Source: DASZHJ01 sp035517495
GTDB taxonomy: Bacteria; Pseudomonadota; Alphaproteobacteria; ATCC43930; CGMCC-115725
Assembly: GCA_035517495.1 (NCBI GenBank)
Contig: DATIYT010000024.1
Location: forward strand, 68,386-132,385
Reading direction: 5' to 3'
Length of the DNA: 64,000 nt
Shown here: in pieces, positions 17,802-29,071 of the stretch
How the letters are laid out: every line of letters begins with the position of its first letter
How positions within the stretch are numbered: the stretch's first letter is position 1
Made by a program: the position numbers and the translations under genes
Notes under the pieces: model-generated
Seen by the model: only the letters and a program-made list of their open reading frames with translations
Databases searched by the model: none
What the model was told of the DNA's origin: nothing

Positions 17802-19334
17802 ATGGCTGAGCAGGCGCGAACCAGCAACGTTACTCCGCTCCGCGACGGCGACGGCTTGCCCGTCCGTACGCCGCCGCAAAACCTGGAGATCGAGCAGGCG
17901 CTGCTGGCGGCGTTGCTGTTCCGCAACGAGACCTACCACTCGATTGCGGATTTCCTGCGCGCGGAGCACTTCGCCCAGGGCGTGCACGGCCGCATCTACG
18001 CCGCGATCGGCACCCTGATTGAGCGCGGGCAAGTTGCAAATCCCCTTACGCTCAAGGGCATTTTCGATCAGGACGAAGCGTTGCAGCAGGCGGGCGGCGC
18101 GCAGTACCTGTTGCGCCTCGCCGAAAGCGTGGTGACCACGGTCAACGTCCTCGACTACGGACGCATCGTCTATGACCTCTTCTTGCGCCGCCAACTGATC
18201 GGCATCGGCGACGAGATGGTGATCGACGCCGTCGCGCACGAACTTGAACGCGACGCGCGCAAGCAGATCGAGGGGGCCGAGAAGAAGCTCTTCGATCTCG
18301 CCACCACCGGCAATTATGAGGGCGGGTTCCGCCCGTTCGAGGAAGCACTCACCGAAGCGATCCTGATGGCGGAAGCCGCGTTCAAGCGCAGCGGCCGTAC
18401 GACCGGCATTGCCACCGGCTTCACCGACCTCGACCGATTGCTGGGCGGCCTACATCCCTCCGACCTGATCGTCCTGGCGGGGCGGCCCAGCATGGGCAAG
18501 ACCGCGCTCGCCACCAACATCGCCTTCCACGCCGCGCGCAACTACCGCCCGCTCAGAAAACCCGATGGCACGATAGAGGCGGAGGACGGTGCGGTCGTCG
18601 GATTCTTCTCGCTCGAAATGTCGGGCGAGCAGCTCGCGACCCGCATCCTCTCCGAGGAATCGAAGGTTCCTTCCGACCGGATCCGCCGCGGCGACGTAAG
18701 CCACGACGATTTCGACCGCTTCGTCCAGGCAAGCCACTTGCTCGCGAAAATCCCACTCTATCTCGACGACACCCCGGCGCTCACCATCGGTGCGCTGCGC
18801 ACGCGCGCGCGGCGATTGCAGCGCAAGTTCGGACTCAACCTCGTCATCATCGACTACCTACAACTTTTGCGCGGCTCGGGCGAAGGCACCGCCGGCGAGA
18901 ATCGAGTCCAGGAAATCTCCGAGATCACGCGCGGACTGAAGGCGCTCGCCAAGGAGCTGAACCTGCCGGTGTTGGCGCTCTCGCAGCTTTCGCGCCAGGT
19001 GGAAAACCGCGAGGACAAGCGACCGCAGCTCGCCGATCTCCGGGAGTCCGGCTCGATCGAGCAGGACGCGGACGTCGTCATGTTCGTGTTCCGCGAGGAA
19101 TATTATCTCTCGCGCTCCGAGCCGACGCGCCGGCCCGACGAGAGCGACGAGAAATTCAACGACCGCTATGAACGCTGGCGCGAGCGGCTCGAGGAGAAGA
19201 CCGGGCTCGCCGAGATCATGGTAGCGAAGCAGCGCCACGGACCGATCGGCACCAAGACGCTCCGCTTCGACGGCGCCACGACCAAGTTCGAGAACTACGT
19301 CAGCGACGATCACCTGCCGGAGCAGACGATATAG
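17802..19334 (+). CDS. dnaB: Replicative DNA helicase
   Basis: DnaB is the hexameric helicase of the replication fork. The 510-aa protein has the N-terminal DnaB domain (PPQNLEIEQALLAALL), the linker, and the RecA-like C-terminal domain with Walker A AGRPSMGKTAL (about residues 226-236), LVIIDYLQLL and the ALSQLSRQVENR region. No intein is present. The start MAEQARTS is chosen because the longer open frame upstream is low in similarity to the family. The usual rpsF-rpsR-rplI neighbours are absent here. Confidence 0.97.
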   Translation: MAEQARTSNVTPLRDGDGLPVRTPPQNLEIEQALLAALLFRNETYHSIADFLRAEHFAQGVHGRIYAAIGTLIERGQVANPLTLKGIFDQDEALQQAGGAQYLLRLAESVVTTVNVLDYGRIVYDLFLRRQLIGIGDEMVIDAVAHELERDARKQIEGAEKKLFDLATTGNYEGGFRPFEEALTEAILMAEAAFKRSGRTTGIATGFTDLDRLLGGLHPSDLIVLAGRPSMGKTALATNIAFHAARNYRPLRKPDGTIEAEDGAVVGFFSLEMSGEQLATRILSEESKVPSDRIRRGDVSHDDFDRFVQASHLLAKIPLYLDDTPALTIGALRTRARRLQRKFGLNLVIIDYLQLLRGSGEGTAGENRVQEISEITRGLKALAKELNLPVLALSQLSRQVENREDKRPQLADLRESGSIEQDADVVMFVFREEYYLSRSEPTRRPDESDEKFNDRYERWRERLEEKTGLAEIMVAKQRHGPIGTKTLRFDGATTKFENYVSDDHLPEQTI

Positions 19335-19515
19335 GCGGTCGCCTTTTATTAGGTGGGCGTTGAGCGGGGGTCTTGCTTTCTGACGCAGCGCCAACGAGAT
19401 GGATAAGCTGCCACCACGCCAGCCATTCAGAGGCTCGAGCGAAGAGCCCACCTACCGAAGACCTTCGAGAGTGTGCCATAGTAGGCCGATCCGTCAGTAA
19501 GCTACGGAGGCGATC

Positions 19516-20382
19516 GTGCTGAACGCGACGGGGCTTCTCGCTGACGCGTTGGGTCGAAACCTGGCGGAGACGTACCGCAGGATTTACGGCGACCGGGAGC
19601 CACATATCGCAGTTGGTCTCGACGAGGCTGCCCGGCTCGTGATAGAGCGCATAGCCAGCAGTGATGCGCTCTATCACGATTGCGAACACACTGCGCTAGT
19701 CACCCTTTGCGTCCAGGACATTTTGCGCGGTCGTCGTCTTGAGCGGACGATTGCGCCCAGCGACTGGGGCCATACCATTTTGGCCGCGCTGAACCACGAC
19801 ATCGGATATGTGCGTGGCATCTGTCCCGGCGACACGGCCGAGAAGTTCGTGATCGATGCCGCCGGCAACACTGTCACACCCCCGCGCGGGGCCTCGGACG
19901 CCTTCCTCATGCCCTGGCACGTTGAGCGCTCGAAAATAATGGTCCGCGCGCGTTTCGCGCCGGTGCCTTTCATCGACGAGGAGCGTATCGCGAGGGCGAT
20001 CGAGTTGACGCGCTTCCCGGTACCAGATGACGAGGACCACGCCGAGACCGACACGGAAGCGGGCTTGGTCCGAGCCGGCGACCTCATCGGTCAACTGGGC
20101 GACCCGCTCTATTTGCGCAAACTGAATGCGCTCTACCATGAGTTTGTCGAAAACGGCGTTCACGAGAAACTCGGCTATAGCAGCCCGGCGGATATGGTCG
20201 AACGCTATCCGCAATTCTATTGGAGCAAGGTCGAGCGCTACATTGCCGATGCTCTGCGTTACCTGGAAATGACCATGGAGGGCAAGCAGTGGACCGCAAC
20301 CCTCTATAGCCACATCTTCTCGGTTGAGCATAACCGCCGAAGAATGGGGCCACAGGCAGGCCCTTCGCAGCAACATAGCTGA
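19516..20382 (+). CDS. HD-domain protein with class I phosphodiesterase-like metal motif
   Basis: The 288-aa protein begins at GTG (19516) after the ribosome binding site TACGGAGG. Its metal-binding residues are YHDCEH (H54, D55, H58) and LNHDIGYVRG (H94, D95). The spacing and wording resemble the YHNxxHA...HDxxH pattern of class I cyclic-nucleotide phosphodiesterases more than standard HD hydrolases. It is a soluble, monocistronic-looking gene between dnaB and a convergent phosphodiesterase-like gene. The substrate is unknown; cyclic-nucleotide hydrolysis is a guess from the motif. Confidence 0.7.
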   Translation: MLNATGLLADALGRNLAETYRRIYGDREPHIAVGLDEAARLVIERIASSDALYHDCEHTALVTLCVQDILRGRRLERTIAPSDWGHTILAALNHDIGYVRGICPGDTAEKFVIDAAGNTVTPPRGASDAFLMPWHVERSKIMVRARFAPVPFIDEERIARAIELTRFPVPDDEDHAETDTEAGLVRAGDLIGQLGDPLYLRKLNALYHEFVENGVHEKLGYSSPADMVERYPQFYWSKVERYIADALRYLEMTMEGKQWTATLYSHIFSVEHNRRRMGPQAGPSQQHS

Positions 20383-20427
20383 GGCGGCCGAGCCCGCGAC
20401 GCTCGGCGGTGCCGAAGTTGGGAGTCA

Positions 20428-21858
20428 CTAACCCCGTCCGCCGTGATCGAGATATCGATGAGCGCCCAGGCGATGCGCGATCAGGTGCTGGCGGTAGCCG
20501 CCGATCGAGGCCGTCATACGCTCAACCGTGGGAATTTCGTGGGGCGGCGGCTGATCGGCCAGCGCCTCGACGAGAACCCTCCCCTCCGCTTCCACATCCA
20601 CAATCCCCATGAGGTGCAGCAGCGTGGGCCGCACATCGCAGATTCCCGCAGGCAATGAGGATACATAGCGGCGCTTCACCCCCGGACCGGAAAACGCCAG
20701 GAGATTAGCCAGCTCGAGCCGGTGCAAGCCGCCGTGCAATCCGCCCCCCGCCGGCAGGTTGGAATTGTGCCGGCAGCGTCCGGTGATGCCCCACTCTCCA
20801 GGGCCGCTGTCGCTCACCAGATCGAACACGATATCGGCGGCGCGCGGATGGTCGATGCCGAGCGCGTCATGACTGAGCGTTGCCACCATCGCCTTTGAAT
20901 CGCGCGCCGCGAGCGCTCCGCACCAGGGCTGCGACTGCAGCCAGGCGAGCAGCCTTGCGATAGTCTCGGGATCGTGTTCGCGCACCCAGATGCCGCCGCT
21001 GAGATCGCCGTCGACTGCAACAGCGGCTTCGCCCGCGGCGCCCACGGCAAAACCGGCATCCTGGAGCCGCTCCCCGAGACGCAGCCTTTCGCCTGAAAGC
21101 CCGACGTGCCCGTGATCGGAGAGTGCGGCGACCAGAAGATCGGGGCAGGCACGATCGCGAAATTCGAGCAATCTTCCGAACTGCGCGTCGGCTTCGGAAA
21201 GCGCGCGCAGGCTCTCCGGCGAGCCGAGGCCACGATAGTGAAACGATGTGTCGGGTTCCGAGAGCCACAGAATCGTGACATCGGGATCGAGGCTTGGAAC
21301 GACGTAGTCGATGTAGGCGGTGACGGCGTAGGCCAGGAACTTGAAGGCAGGCACCGAAGCACTGGGCAGCGGTCCGACCGCCGTGACCAGCGCCTCAGCC
21401 ACGGCGCGAGGTCTTGAAGCGTCGAGGCCGTGCAGTGAGAGACAGAGCTCACCGGTGAGATCGGCGCCGGTATGCAGAATGCGGGTGCATCCCGTTGTTC
21501 CCGTGCCAATCACCGCGAGCGAGCGGCCGGATCGCGCGAGGATTGCACCCAGATCCGGCACGCCCAGAAGCGGCCGTCCCAGGCGTTGCTCCAGCAATTC
21601 CAAATCCTGCCACCGTCCGCAGTTACAGAAATGCTGCGCAGCCGCATCAAAAAATTGGTTGGCGACGATGCCGTGGCGGACCGGCAGCGCCGCGGTCACG
21701 AGGCTTGCGGCATTGACCCGGGTTTCCGTCGGGAACACCGCGCGGCTTTTCGCGAAGCTCGCGCCTTCCGCACGAAAGCGCCAGATATTCGGGGTCAGCT
21801 CCGGGCGCACCAGGTCCGGCCGGAGGCCGTCGAAGACGACGATGAGCGCTTTCGTCAT
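20428..21858 (-). CDS. Alkaline-phosphatase-superfamily (type I phosphodiesterase/nucleotide pyrophosphatase-like) protein
   Basis: The 476-aa product has the metal/nucleophile arrangement of this superfamily: VVFDGLRPD at the N terminus, the probable Thr nucleophile in FPTETRVN (about residue 46), ALSDHGHVG and a late GGLHGGLHR. No signal peptide is present, so it looks cytoplasmic. The ATG at 21858 gives MTKALIVVFDGLRPD, the natural domain start. It is convergent with the HD-domain gene. Substrate unknown. Confidence 0.82.
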   Translation of the reverse strand: MTKALIVVFDGLRPDLVRPELTPNIWRFRAEGASFAKSRAVFPTETRVNAASLVTAALPVRHGIVANQFFDAAAQHFCNCGRWQDLELLEQRLGRPLLGVPDLGAILARSGRSLAVIGTGTTGCTRILHTGADLTGELCLSLHGLDASRPRAVAEALVTAVGPLPSASVPAFKFLAYAVTAYIDYVVPSLDPDVTILWLSEPDTSFHYRGLGSPESLRALSEADAQFGRLLEFRDRACPDLLVAALSDHGHVGLSGERLRLGERLQDAGFAVGAAGEAAVAVDGDLSGGIWVREHDPETIARLLAWLQSQPWCGALAARDSKAMVATLSHDALGIDHPRAADIVFDLVSDSGPGEWGITGRCRHNSNLPAGGGLHGGLHRLELANLLAFSGPGVKRRYVSSLPAGICDVRPTLLHLMGIVDVEAEGRVLVEALADQPPPHEIPTVERMTASIGGYRQHLIAHRLGAHRYLDHGGRG

Positions 21859-22051
21859 GGCCTTTAGCCCTCGATCCCCGGCGTCAGAGCATGGTGATAG
21901 GGAACCACGACTCCGTTGCGGCGCAAACCGACATCGGCGAGAGTCCACCGAAGATCAGGCAAATCGCCAAGACCGCGCGCAACCATGCTCATGGACGCCC
22001 CCGCCCATCCCCTTATAGGCGGCGACTATCGGAAAGCGGGGTGACAGCTTC

Positions 22052-22537
22052 GTGACGAATTCGCCATTCCACGTCATCCGGTTGGGGAGGCCGGAGGAGA
22101 GCAGCGAGATCGCCGCCGTGTTACATGCGGCCTTCGCCGAGCAGCGCGGTCGGATTCAGCCGGAATCGGCCGCCCTATCGGAAAGCTCGGGGTCGATCGC
22201 GGCGCGGTTCCTCGACCACGGCATCGCGGTCGCGGATCAGGCGGGGCGGCTTGTCGGCTGCGTCTTCTATCAGCACCAAGGTGACGAGATCTATCTGGGT
22301 CGTCTCGCCACGCTGCCGGAATGTCGCGGGCAGGGCATCGCGAGCGCTCTACTGGATCATGTGGAAGCGCATGCGCGCGGTTCAGGCGCGGCGCGAATCG
22401 CACTCGGCGTTCGCGTTGCCCTCACGGACAACCAGCGCTTCTTTGAGTCGCGCGGCTACCGCGAGGTCGGGCGCAATGCGCATGCGGGCTTCACCGAACC
22501 CACCTCAATCCGCTATGAGAAGAGCATCCGTGCCTGA
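22052..22537 (+). CDS. GNAT-family N-acetyltransferase
   Basis: This 161-aa protein starts at GTG (22052). It has the acetyl-CoA pyrophosphate-binding motif CRGQGIASALLDH (motif A) and a C-terminal FFESRGYREVGR typical of GNAT enzymes. It lies 16 bp before alr on the same strand. The acceptor substrate cannot be inferred. Confidence 0.85.
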   Translation: MTNSPFHVIRLGRPEESSEIAAVLHAAFAEQRGRIQPESAALSESSGSIAARFLDHGIAVADQAGRLVGCVFYQHQGDEIYLGRLATLPECRGQGIASALLDHVEAHARGSGAARIALGVRVALTDNQRFFESRGYREVGRNAHAGFTEPTSIRYEKSIRA

Positions 22538-22553
22538 ACATTCGTAACGTCTA

Positions 22554-23729
22554 ATGGCTTCAAAGCGTCCGATTACCGCCCGCAACTCCAAATCCAAGGC
22601 AGCCCCGCGCCGGTCCGCCGTTAGCGCGGCCGAGGCGCGGGCCGGTGCTATTCTCGAAATCGATCTCGGCGCCATCGCCGGCAATTGGCGGCTGCTGCAG
22701 AGCAAAGTCGGGCGCAATGTGCGGTGTGCCGGAGTGGTGAAGGCCAACGCTTACGGCCTCGGCGTCGTCCCGGTTGCAAAGACCCTGGCGGCGGCGGGCT
22801 GCAAGAGCTTCTTCGTCGCGAGTCTGGATGAGGCGCTGGCGCTGCGCGATATCCTGAAGACCCCCGAGATTGTGGTGCTGAACGGGGTCGATCCCGGTAA
22901 CGCCCGCGATTTTCTGAAGGCGCGCCTGACGCCCGTGCTAAACGACCTAGGGCAAGTGGAGACTTGGCGCGGCCTCAGTCTCGCCGACCCGCGGGCCAGG
23001 CAGCCCGCCATCTTACACCTCGATACCGGCATGAACCGCCTGGGTCTGTCGAGGCCCGAGATTGCCGTGCTCACGACCGAGCCCGATCGCCTGGCCGGTG
23101 TGACGTTGCGCGCCATCATGACCCATCTCGCCTGCGCCGAAGAGCCCGAGCACGAGAAGAACGCCGATCAGCGCCGCCGCTTTGTCGCGGCGCGTCGCCA
23201 GTTGCCGAGCGCTCCGGCGAGCATCGCCAACTCGTCCGGCATATTTCTGGGGCCCGATTTTCACTTCGATTTGGTGCGGCCAGGCGCCGCGCTTTACGGT
23301 CTGAATCCAGTTCCCGGCACCTCTAATCCAATGGCTCAAGTCGTTAGTTTAAAAGGAAAAATCCTCCAAGTCCGTGACGTTGACAGGGGGGAGAGCGTTG
23401 GTTATGGTGCGCGCCACCGCATGAATCGAGGGGGGCGCATTGCGACCGTTGCCGTGGGTTACGCCGACGGCTGGCTGCGCGCCTCCAGCGAGCGCGGCGC
23501 CGGTCGAATCGGCGGGCATGAGGCGCCGATCGTCGGCCGCATATCCATGGATTTGATGACGCTCGATGTGACCGCGATCGATCCGGGGCTGACTCAACCC
23601 GGCGCCATGATGGACCTGATCGACAGCAAGAACACCGTCGACCGCGTCGCCGAGCGGGCCAGCACCATCGGCTATGAGATTTTGACCGCGCTCGGACGCC
23701 GCTACCACCGGGTCTATCGAGGCGCTTGA
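22554..23729 (+). CDS. alr: Alanine racemase
   Basis: Alr makes D-alanine for peptidoglycan. The 391-aa PLP enzyme has the Schiff-base lysine in VVKANAYGLG, the LHLDTGMNRLG region and the second catalytic residue Tyr in ESVGYGARHR, with the VGRISMDLMTLDVT C-terminal region. A basic, Ser/Lys-rich tail of about 30 residues precedes the barrel, longer than usual; an internal start is possible but no better ATG exists before the conserved ILEIDLGA. Confidence 0.96.
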   Translation: MASKRPITARNSKSKAAPRRSAVSAAEARAGAILEIDLGAIAGNWRLLQSKVGRNVRCAGVVKANAYGLGVVPVAKTLAAAGCKSFFVASLDEALALRDILKTPEIVVLNGVDPGNARDFLKARLTPVLNDLGQVETWRGLSLADPRARQPAILHLDTGMNRLGLSRPEIAVLTTEPDRLAGVTLRAIMTHLACAEEPEHEKNADQRRRFVAARRQLPSAPASIANSSGIFLGPDFHFDLVRPGAALYGLNPVPGTSNPMAQVVSLKGKILQVRDVDRGESVGYGARHRMNRGGRIATVAVGYADGWLRASSERGAGRIGGHEAPIVGRISMDLMTLDVTAIDPGLTQPGAMMDLIDSKNTVDRVAERASTIGYEILTALGRRYHRVYRGA

Positions 23730-23744
23730 GGCGGTCTGCGCGCG

Positions 23745-24533
23745 ATGTCGGTCCTCCTCGACTTCCTTGCCGCGATCGGCGCCGCGACCTTGCGCCTCCT
23801 CGCCGCCAGCGGTCGCTTCGGGTTATTCGCCGTCGCTGCGGTCAGCCATTGCGTCCGGCCGCCGATCTATCCGAGGTTGATCGGCCGTCAATTGGTCGAC
23901 ATCGGGTACTACTCTCTTCCAGTCGTCGGGTTGACGGCTCTCTTCACCGGCATGGTCCTGGCGCTGCAGACCTATACCGGCTTCAGCAATTTCGCTGCGG
24001 AGAGCGCAGTGCCGACGGTGGTCCTGCTCTCCGTTACGCGCGAGCTGGGTCCGGTGATCGCGGGATTGATGGTGGCGGGGCGGATCGGCGCGGCGATCGC
24101 CGCCGAGATCGGCACCATGCGGGTCACCGATCAGATCGACGCGCTCACCACGCTTTCGACCAATCCCTATAAGTACCTGGTGGTGCCCCGACTGCTCGCC
24201 GGCACGATCGTCATGCCGATGCTCGTGTTCGTTGCCGACATCATCGGCGTGTTCGGCGGCTTCCTGGTGGGAAGCTATCGGCTCCGCTTCAATCCGTCCG
24301 TCTACATTCAGCGCACCGCTGACTACCTCCAGACCAACGACGTCACGGCCGGTCTCGTGAAGGCAGCGGTGTTCGGCTTCGTGGTGGCGCTGATGGGCTG
24401 CTATTTTGGCTACAATTCGCGCGGCGGCGCGCAGGGAGTAGGCGCCGCCACCACCTATGCCGTGGTGTCCGCATCAATCTTGATCCTGCTGCTGGACTAT
24501 GTCCTGACGGCTATACTGTTCGTGGGTCGATGA
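23745..24533 (+). CDS. mlaE: MlaE-family ABC permease
   Basis: The 262-aa inner-membrane protein matches the MlaE/YrbE permease family (PF02405): LTALFTGMVLALQTYTGF, SVTRELGPVIAGLMVAGRIGAAIAAEIGTM and RVTDQIDALTTLSTNP. It has five to six hydrophobic segments. The family moves glycerophospholipids between the inner and outer membranes. The stop overlaps the start of the ATPase gene (ATGA). No MCE-domain (MlaD) gene follows, so the substrate-binding partner must be elsewhere. Confidence 0.95.
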   Translation: MSVLLDFLAAIGAATLRLLAASGRFGLFAVAAVSHCVRPPIYPRLIGRQLVDIGYYSLPVVGLTALFTGMVLALQTYTGFSNFAAESAVPTVVLLSVTRELGPVIAGLMVAGRIGAAIAAEIGTMRVTDQIDALTTLSTNPYKYLVVPRLLAGTIVMPMLVFVADIIGVFGGFLVGSYRLRFNPSVYIQRTADYLQTNDVTAGLVKAAVFGFVVALMGCYFGYNSRGGAQGVGAATTYAVVSASILILLLDYVLTAILFVGR

Positions 24534-25312
24534 GCGACGCGAAACCCGCCAAGATCGAGGTCCAAGGCCTGCGCAAGTCGTTCGGCTCCAAGCTGGTGCT
24601 GGACGGTATCGACCTCTCGATCGGCCAAAGCGAGAGCGTGGTGGTGATCGGCGGTTCCGGCACGGGCAAGTCCGTGCTGGCGAAGTGCATTTTGGGATTG
24701 CTCATTGCCGATGGCGGTTCGATTAAAATCGACGGCGCTGAAATGGTCGGCACGGGTGCGCGCGAGCGCGAGCGCGTCATGCGCAAATTCGGCATGCTCT
24801 TTCAGGGTTCGGCGCTTTTCGACTCCCTGCCGGTTTGGGAGAATGTGGCGTTCGGTCTGATCCAAGGCCACGGCAAGAATCGACACGAAGCAAAGGAAAT
24901 TGCGATCGAGAAGCTGGCCGCGGTCGGATTGGGCGCCGAGGTGGGCGAGCTGCGGCCCGCCGAGCTTTCGGGAGGCATGCAGAAGCGGGTGGCGCTGGCG
25001 CGCGCGATTTGCGCCGAACCCGAGATCATCATCTTCGACGAACCGACCACCGGCCTCGATCCCATCATGGGCGACGTGATCAACGATCTGATCCTGAAAT
25101 GCGTGCACGAACTCGGCGCGACCGCGCTTTCGATCACTCATGACATGGCGAGCGCGCGAAAAATCTCCGACCGGATCGCCATGATCTATCGCGGCAAAAT
25201 CATCTGGTCAGGCCCGACCGCCAGCATCGACCGCTCCGGCAATCCCTACGTGGAGCAGTTCATCCACGGCAGCGCCGAGGGCCCGATCCAAATGGAGGTG
25301 CGGGCGACATGA
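24530..25312 (+). CDS. mlaF: MlaF-family ABC ATPase
   Basis: The 260-aa ATPase has Walker A GGSGTGKSVLAKC, the signature LSGGMQKRVALARA and Walker B IIIFDEPTTGLDPIMG, with QGSALFDSLPVWENV after the Q-loop as in MlaF proteins. It energises the MlaE permease encoded upstream, with which it overlaps by 4 nt. Downstream genes (radA, cvpA, purF) are unrelated. Confidence 0.95.
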   Translation: MSDAKPAKIEVQGLRKSFGSKLVLDGIDLSIGQSESVVVIGGSGTGKSVLAKCILGLLIADGGSIKIDGAEMVGTGARERERVMRKFGMLFQGSALFDSLPVWENVAFGLIQGHGKNRHEAKEIAIEKLAAVGLGAEVGELRPAELSGGMQKRVALARAICAEPEIIIFDEPTTGLDPIMGDVINDLILKCVHELGATALSITHDMASARKISDRIAMIYRGKIIWSGPTASIDRSGNPYVEQFIHGSAEGPIQMEVRAT

Positions 25313-25333
25313 GGAGCGACAGGGACTGATCCC

Positions 25334-26758
<1,425 letters not shown>

Positions 26759-26810
26759 GACGCCAAAACTACTATTGGGCGGCGGCGCCGCGCGGTGAGA
26801 GAATGAGGCG

Positions 26811-27482
26811 ATGAACCCCGTCGATATCTTCGTGATCGCCGTGATCCTCCTCTCCGGCCTGTTCGCCTTCGCGAGCGGCTTTATCAAGGAGGTGCTTTGG
26901 GTCGGGGCCTGGGTGGGCGCCGGTATCGCGACTTATTTCGGTTTCACCTGGGCGCTTCCGATCGCCGAGAGATTCCTTCCCAAGGGCATCTTTTCCATGT
27001 TGGCGGCGGGCGCCGCCGTCTTCGTCGTCGCGCTTATCGTGCTGTCGATCGTGGTGTCGGCAGTCGGCGCCGCGGTCACGAAGCGCCTGAAGGAAATCGG
27101 ACTTACGGCGATCGACCGCACCTTGGGGCTGCTGTTCGGGCTGGCGCGAGGCTTTATCATCGCCTGCTTCCTCTATCTCCTTGTGGTATCGGCCATGTCC
27201 GAGGCGGATCGCCCGCAATGGATCAAGGAGGCGCGCTCGACGCCGATGCTGGAGATTGGCGCGACCACGCTTTCAAACTTGATCCCGGTAACGTTGCGCT
27301 CGCGCGTCGAGTCGATCGCCACCGACGCCGCGCGTAAGATCGATCAGGACCGTCAGGCGGATGGCGCCTCCCGCGCGCTCCAGACGCCAAAACCCGTGGA
27401 TCCCGGCGGCACGGGCGGAAACAAAGGAGGCGCCGATTCACGGCGCGATATGAACAGGTTGTTTCAGCAGAACAACCAGTGA
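26811..27482 (+). CDS. cvpA: CvpA family inner-membrane protein
   Basis: The 223-aa protein has four hydrophobic segments in the first ~130 residues (starting VDIFVIAVILLSGLFAF) and the motifs GFIKEVLW and DRTLGLLFGLARGF, which define the CvpA/colicin V production family. A polar, Gly/Pro-rich cytoplasmic tail follows. It sits directly before purF, the classic cvpA-purF arrangement, and after radA. Biochemical role unresolved. Confidence 0.93.
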   Translation: MNPVDIFVIAVILLSGLFAFASGFIKEVLWVGAWVGAGIATYFGFTWALPIAERFLPKGIFSMLAAGAAVFVVALIVLSIVVSAVGAAVTKRLKEIGLTAIDRTLGLLFGLARGFIIACFLYLLVVSAMSEADRPQWIKEARSTPMLEIGATTLSNLIPVTLRSRVESIATDAARKIDQDRQADGASRALQTPKPVDPGGTGGNKGGADSRRDMNRLFQQNNQ

Positions 27483-27612
27483 ACCGAGTCGGCCTGGAAA
27501 TACCGGGGGTTTGCGTGTAGAAGCGGCGGGGGGACTCGTAAAATTCGTCTTTTAACCCCATTTTCTGAGGCGGCGGCGGCGCGCCGCAACACCAGCGAGG
27601 CAGAGTGAGCCC

Positions 27613-29067
27613 ATGCCGACCACGAACCCCTTTGAGGACGACCATCTGAGGGAGGAGTGCGGCGTCTTCGGCGTCTTCGGACACCCCGAAGCCGCGGCGC
27701 TGGTGGCGCTCGGGCTGCATGCCCTGCAGCATCGCGGCCAGGAGGCCGCGGGCATCGTCGCCTTCGACGGCGAGCAATTCCATGCGCATCGCGACATGGG
27801 CCACGTCGGCGACATCTTCAGCTCGAAAGAGGTCATGGCGCGGCTCGCCGGTCACTCGGCGCTCGGCCATGTGCGCTATGCGACCACGGGCGAAGTCGCG
27901 ATGCGCAACGTGCAGCCGCTCTTCGCCGATTTCGAGTTCGGCGGCCTCGCCATCTGCCATAACGGTAACCTCACGAATTCCTACCATCTGCGCCGGCGTT
28001 TGGTGCGCCGCGGCAGCTTGTTCCAATCCACCAGCGACACCGAGGTCATCGTCCATCTGATAGCGACCAGCGCCAAGGACACGGTCGAGGAGCGCATGGT
28101 GGACGCGCTGCGTCAGGTCGAAGGTGCCTACTCCCTGGGGGCGTTGACCCAGGATGGGCTCGTCGGCGTGCGCGACCCGCTGGGAGTGAGGCCGCTAGTG
28201 CTGGGACGGCTCGGGGAAGCCTGGATCATCAGCTCGGAGACCTGCGCACTCGACATCATCGGCGCCGAATTCGTGCGCGACATCGAGGGCGGCGAATTGG
28301 TGACGATCGATGCGCTCGGGCCCCACTCGACGCGCCCGCTGCCAAAGGCGCGGAAGCGCTTCTGCATCTTCGAGTATATTTATTTTGCACGCCCCGACAG
28401 CGTGGTCGAGGGCAGCAGTGTCTATGAGGTCAGGAAACGGATCGGCGCCGAGCTCGCGCGCGAGAGCCATCTCGATGCCGACATGGTGATACCGGTGCCG
28501 GACTCCGGCGTGCCCGCTGCGCTGGGCTACGCCCAGGAGTCGGGGCTGCCCTTCGAGCTCGGCATCATCCGCAACCACTATGTGGGCCGGACCTTCATCG
28601 AGCCAACGGACCAGATCCGCCACCTGGGCGTACGGCTGAAGCATAACGCCAACCGCACGAGCCTGCAGGGAAAGCGCGTCGTGCTGGTGGACGATTCGAT
28701 CGTGCGTGGCACCACCTCGACTAAGATCGTCGACATGGTGCGCGCCGCCGGCGCTCGCGAAGTGCATATGCGGATTTCGAGTCCCCCCACCACTCACTCC
28801 TGCTTCTATGGAATTGCTACGCCCGAGCGCAGTCAGCTTTTGGCGTCGCGCTATGACGTGAAGGAAATGGGGCGCTTCATCGGCGCCGACAGTCTCGCCT
28901 TCATCTCCATCGACGGGCTCTATCGCGCCATGGGAGAGGTGCGCCGCGACCCCGCCGCACCGCGCTTCTGCGACGCCTGTTTCACGGGCGATTACCCGAT
29001 CCCGCTCACCGACCACGAGGCGGGCAAAGTCTCGATCCAGCTCTCGCTGCTCGCAGAGACCGTTTGA
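27613..29067 (+). CDS. purF: Amidophosphoribosyltransferase
   Basis: PurF catalyses the first committed step of purine synthesis (PRPP plus glutamine to phosphoribosylamine). The 484-aa protein has the N-terminal Ntn-amidotransferase nucleophile C16 in EECGVFGVFG after a 15-residue propeptide, and the PRPP-binding motif VVLVDDSIVRGTTS. Cysteines in KRFCIFEY, THSCFYG and FCDACF match the four ligands of the 4Fe-4S (Bacillus-type) enzyme class, so maturation should need Fe-S assembly. Confidence 0.97.
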   Translation: MPTTNPFEDDHLREECGVFGVFGHPEAAALVALGLHALQHRGQEAAGIVAFDGEQFHAHRDMGHVGDIFSSKEVMARLAGHSALGHVRYATTGEVAMRNVQPLFADFEFGGLAICHNGNLTNSYHLRRRLVRRGSLFQSTSDTEVIVHLIATSAKDTVEERMVDALRQVEGAYSLGALTQDGLVGVRDPLGVRPLVLGRLGEAWIISSETCALDIIGAEFVRDIEGGELVTIDALGPHSTRPLPKARKRFCIFEYIYFARPDSVVEGSSVYEVRKRIGAELARESHLDADMVIPVPDSGVPAALGYAQESGLPFELGIIRNHYVGRTFIEPTDQIRHLGVRLKHNANRTSLQGKRVVLVDDSIVRGTTSTKIVDMVRAAGAREVHMRISSPPTTHSCFYGIATPERSQLLASRYDVKEMGRFIGADSLAFISIDGLYRAMGEVRRDPAAPRFCDACFTGDYPIPLTDHEAGKVSIQLSLLAETV

Positions 29068-29071
29068 GATC

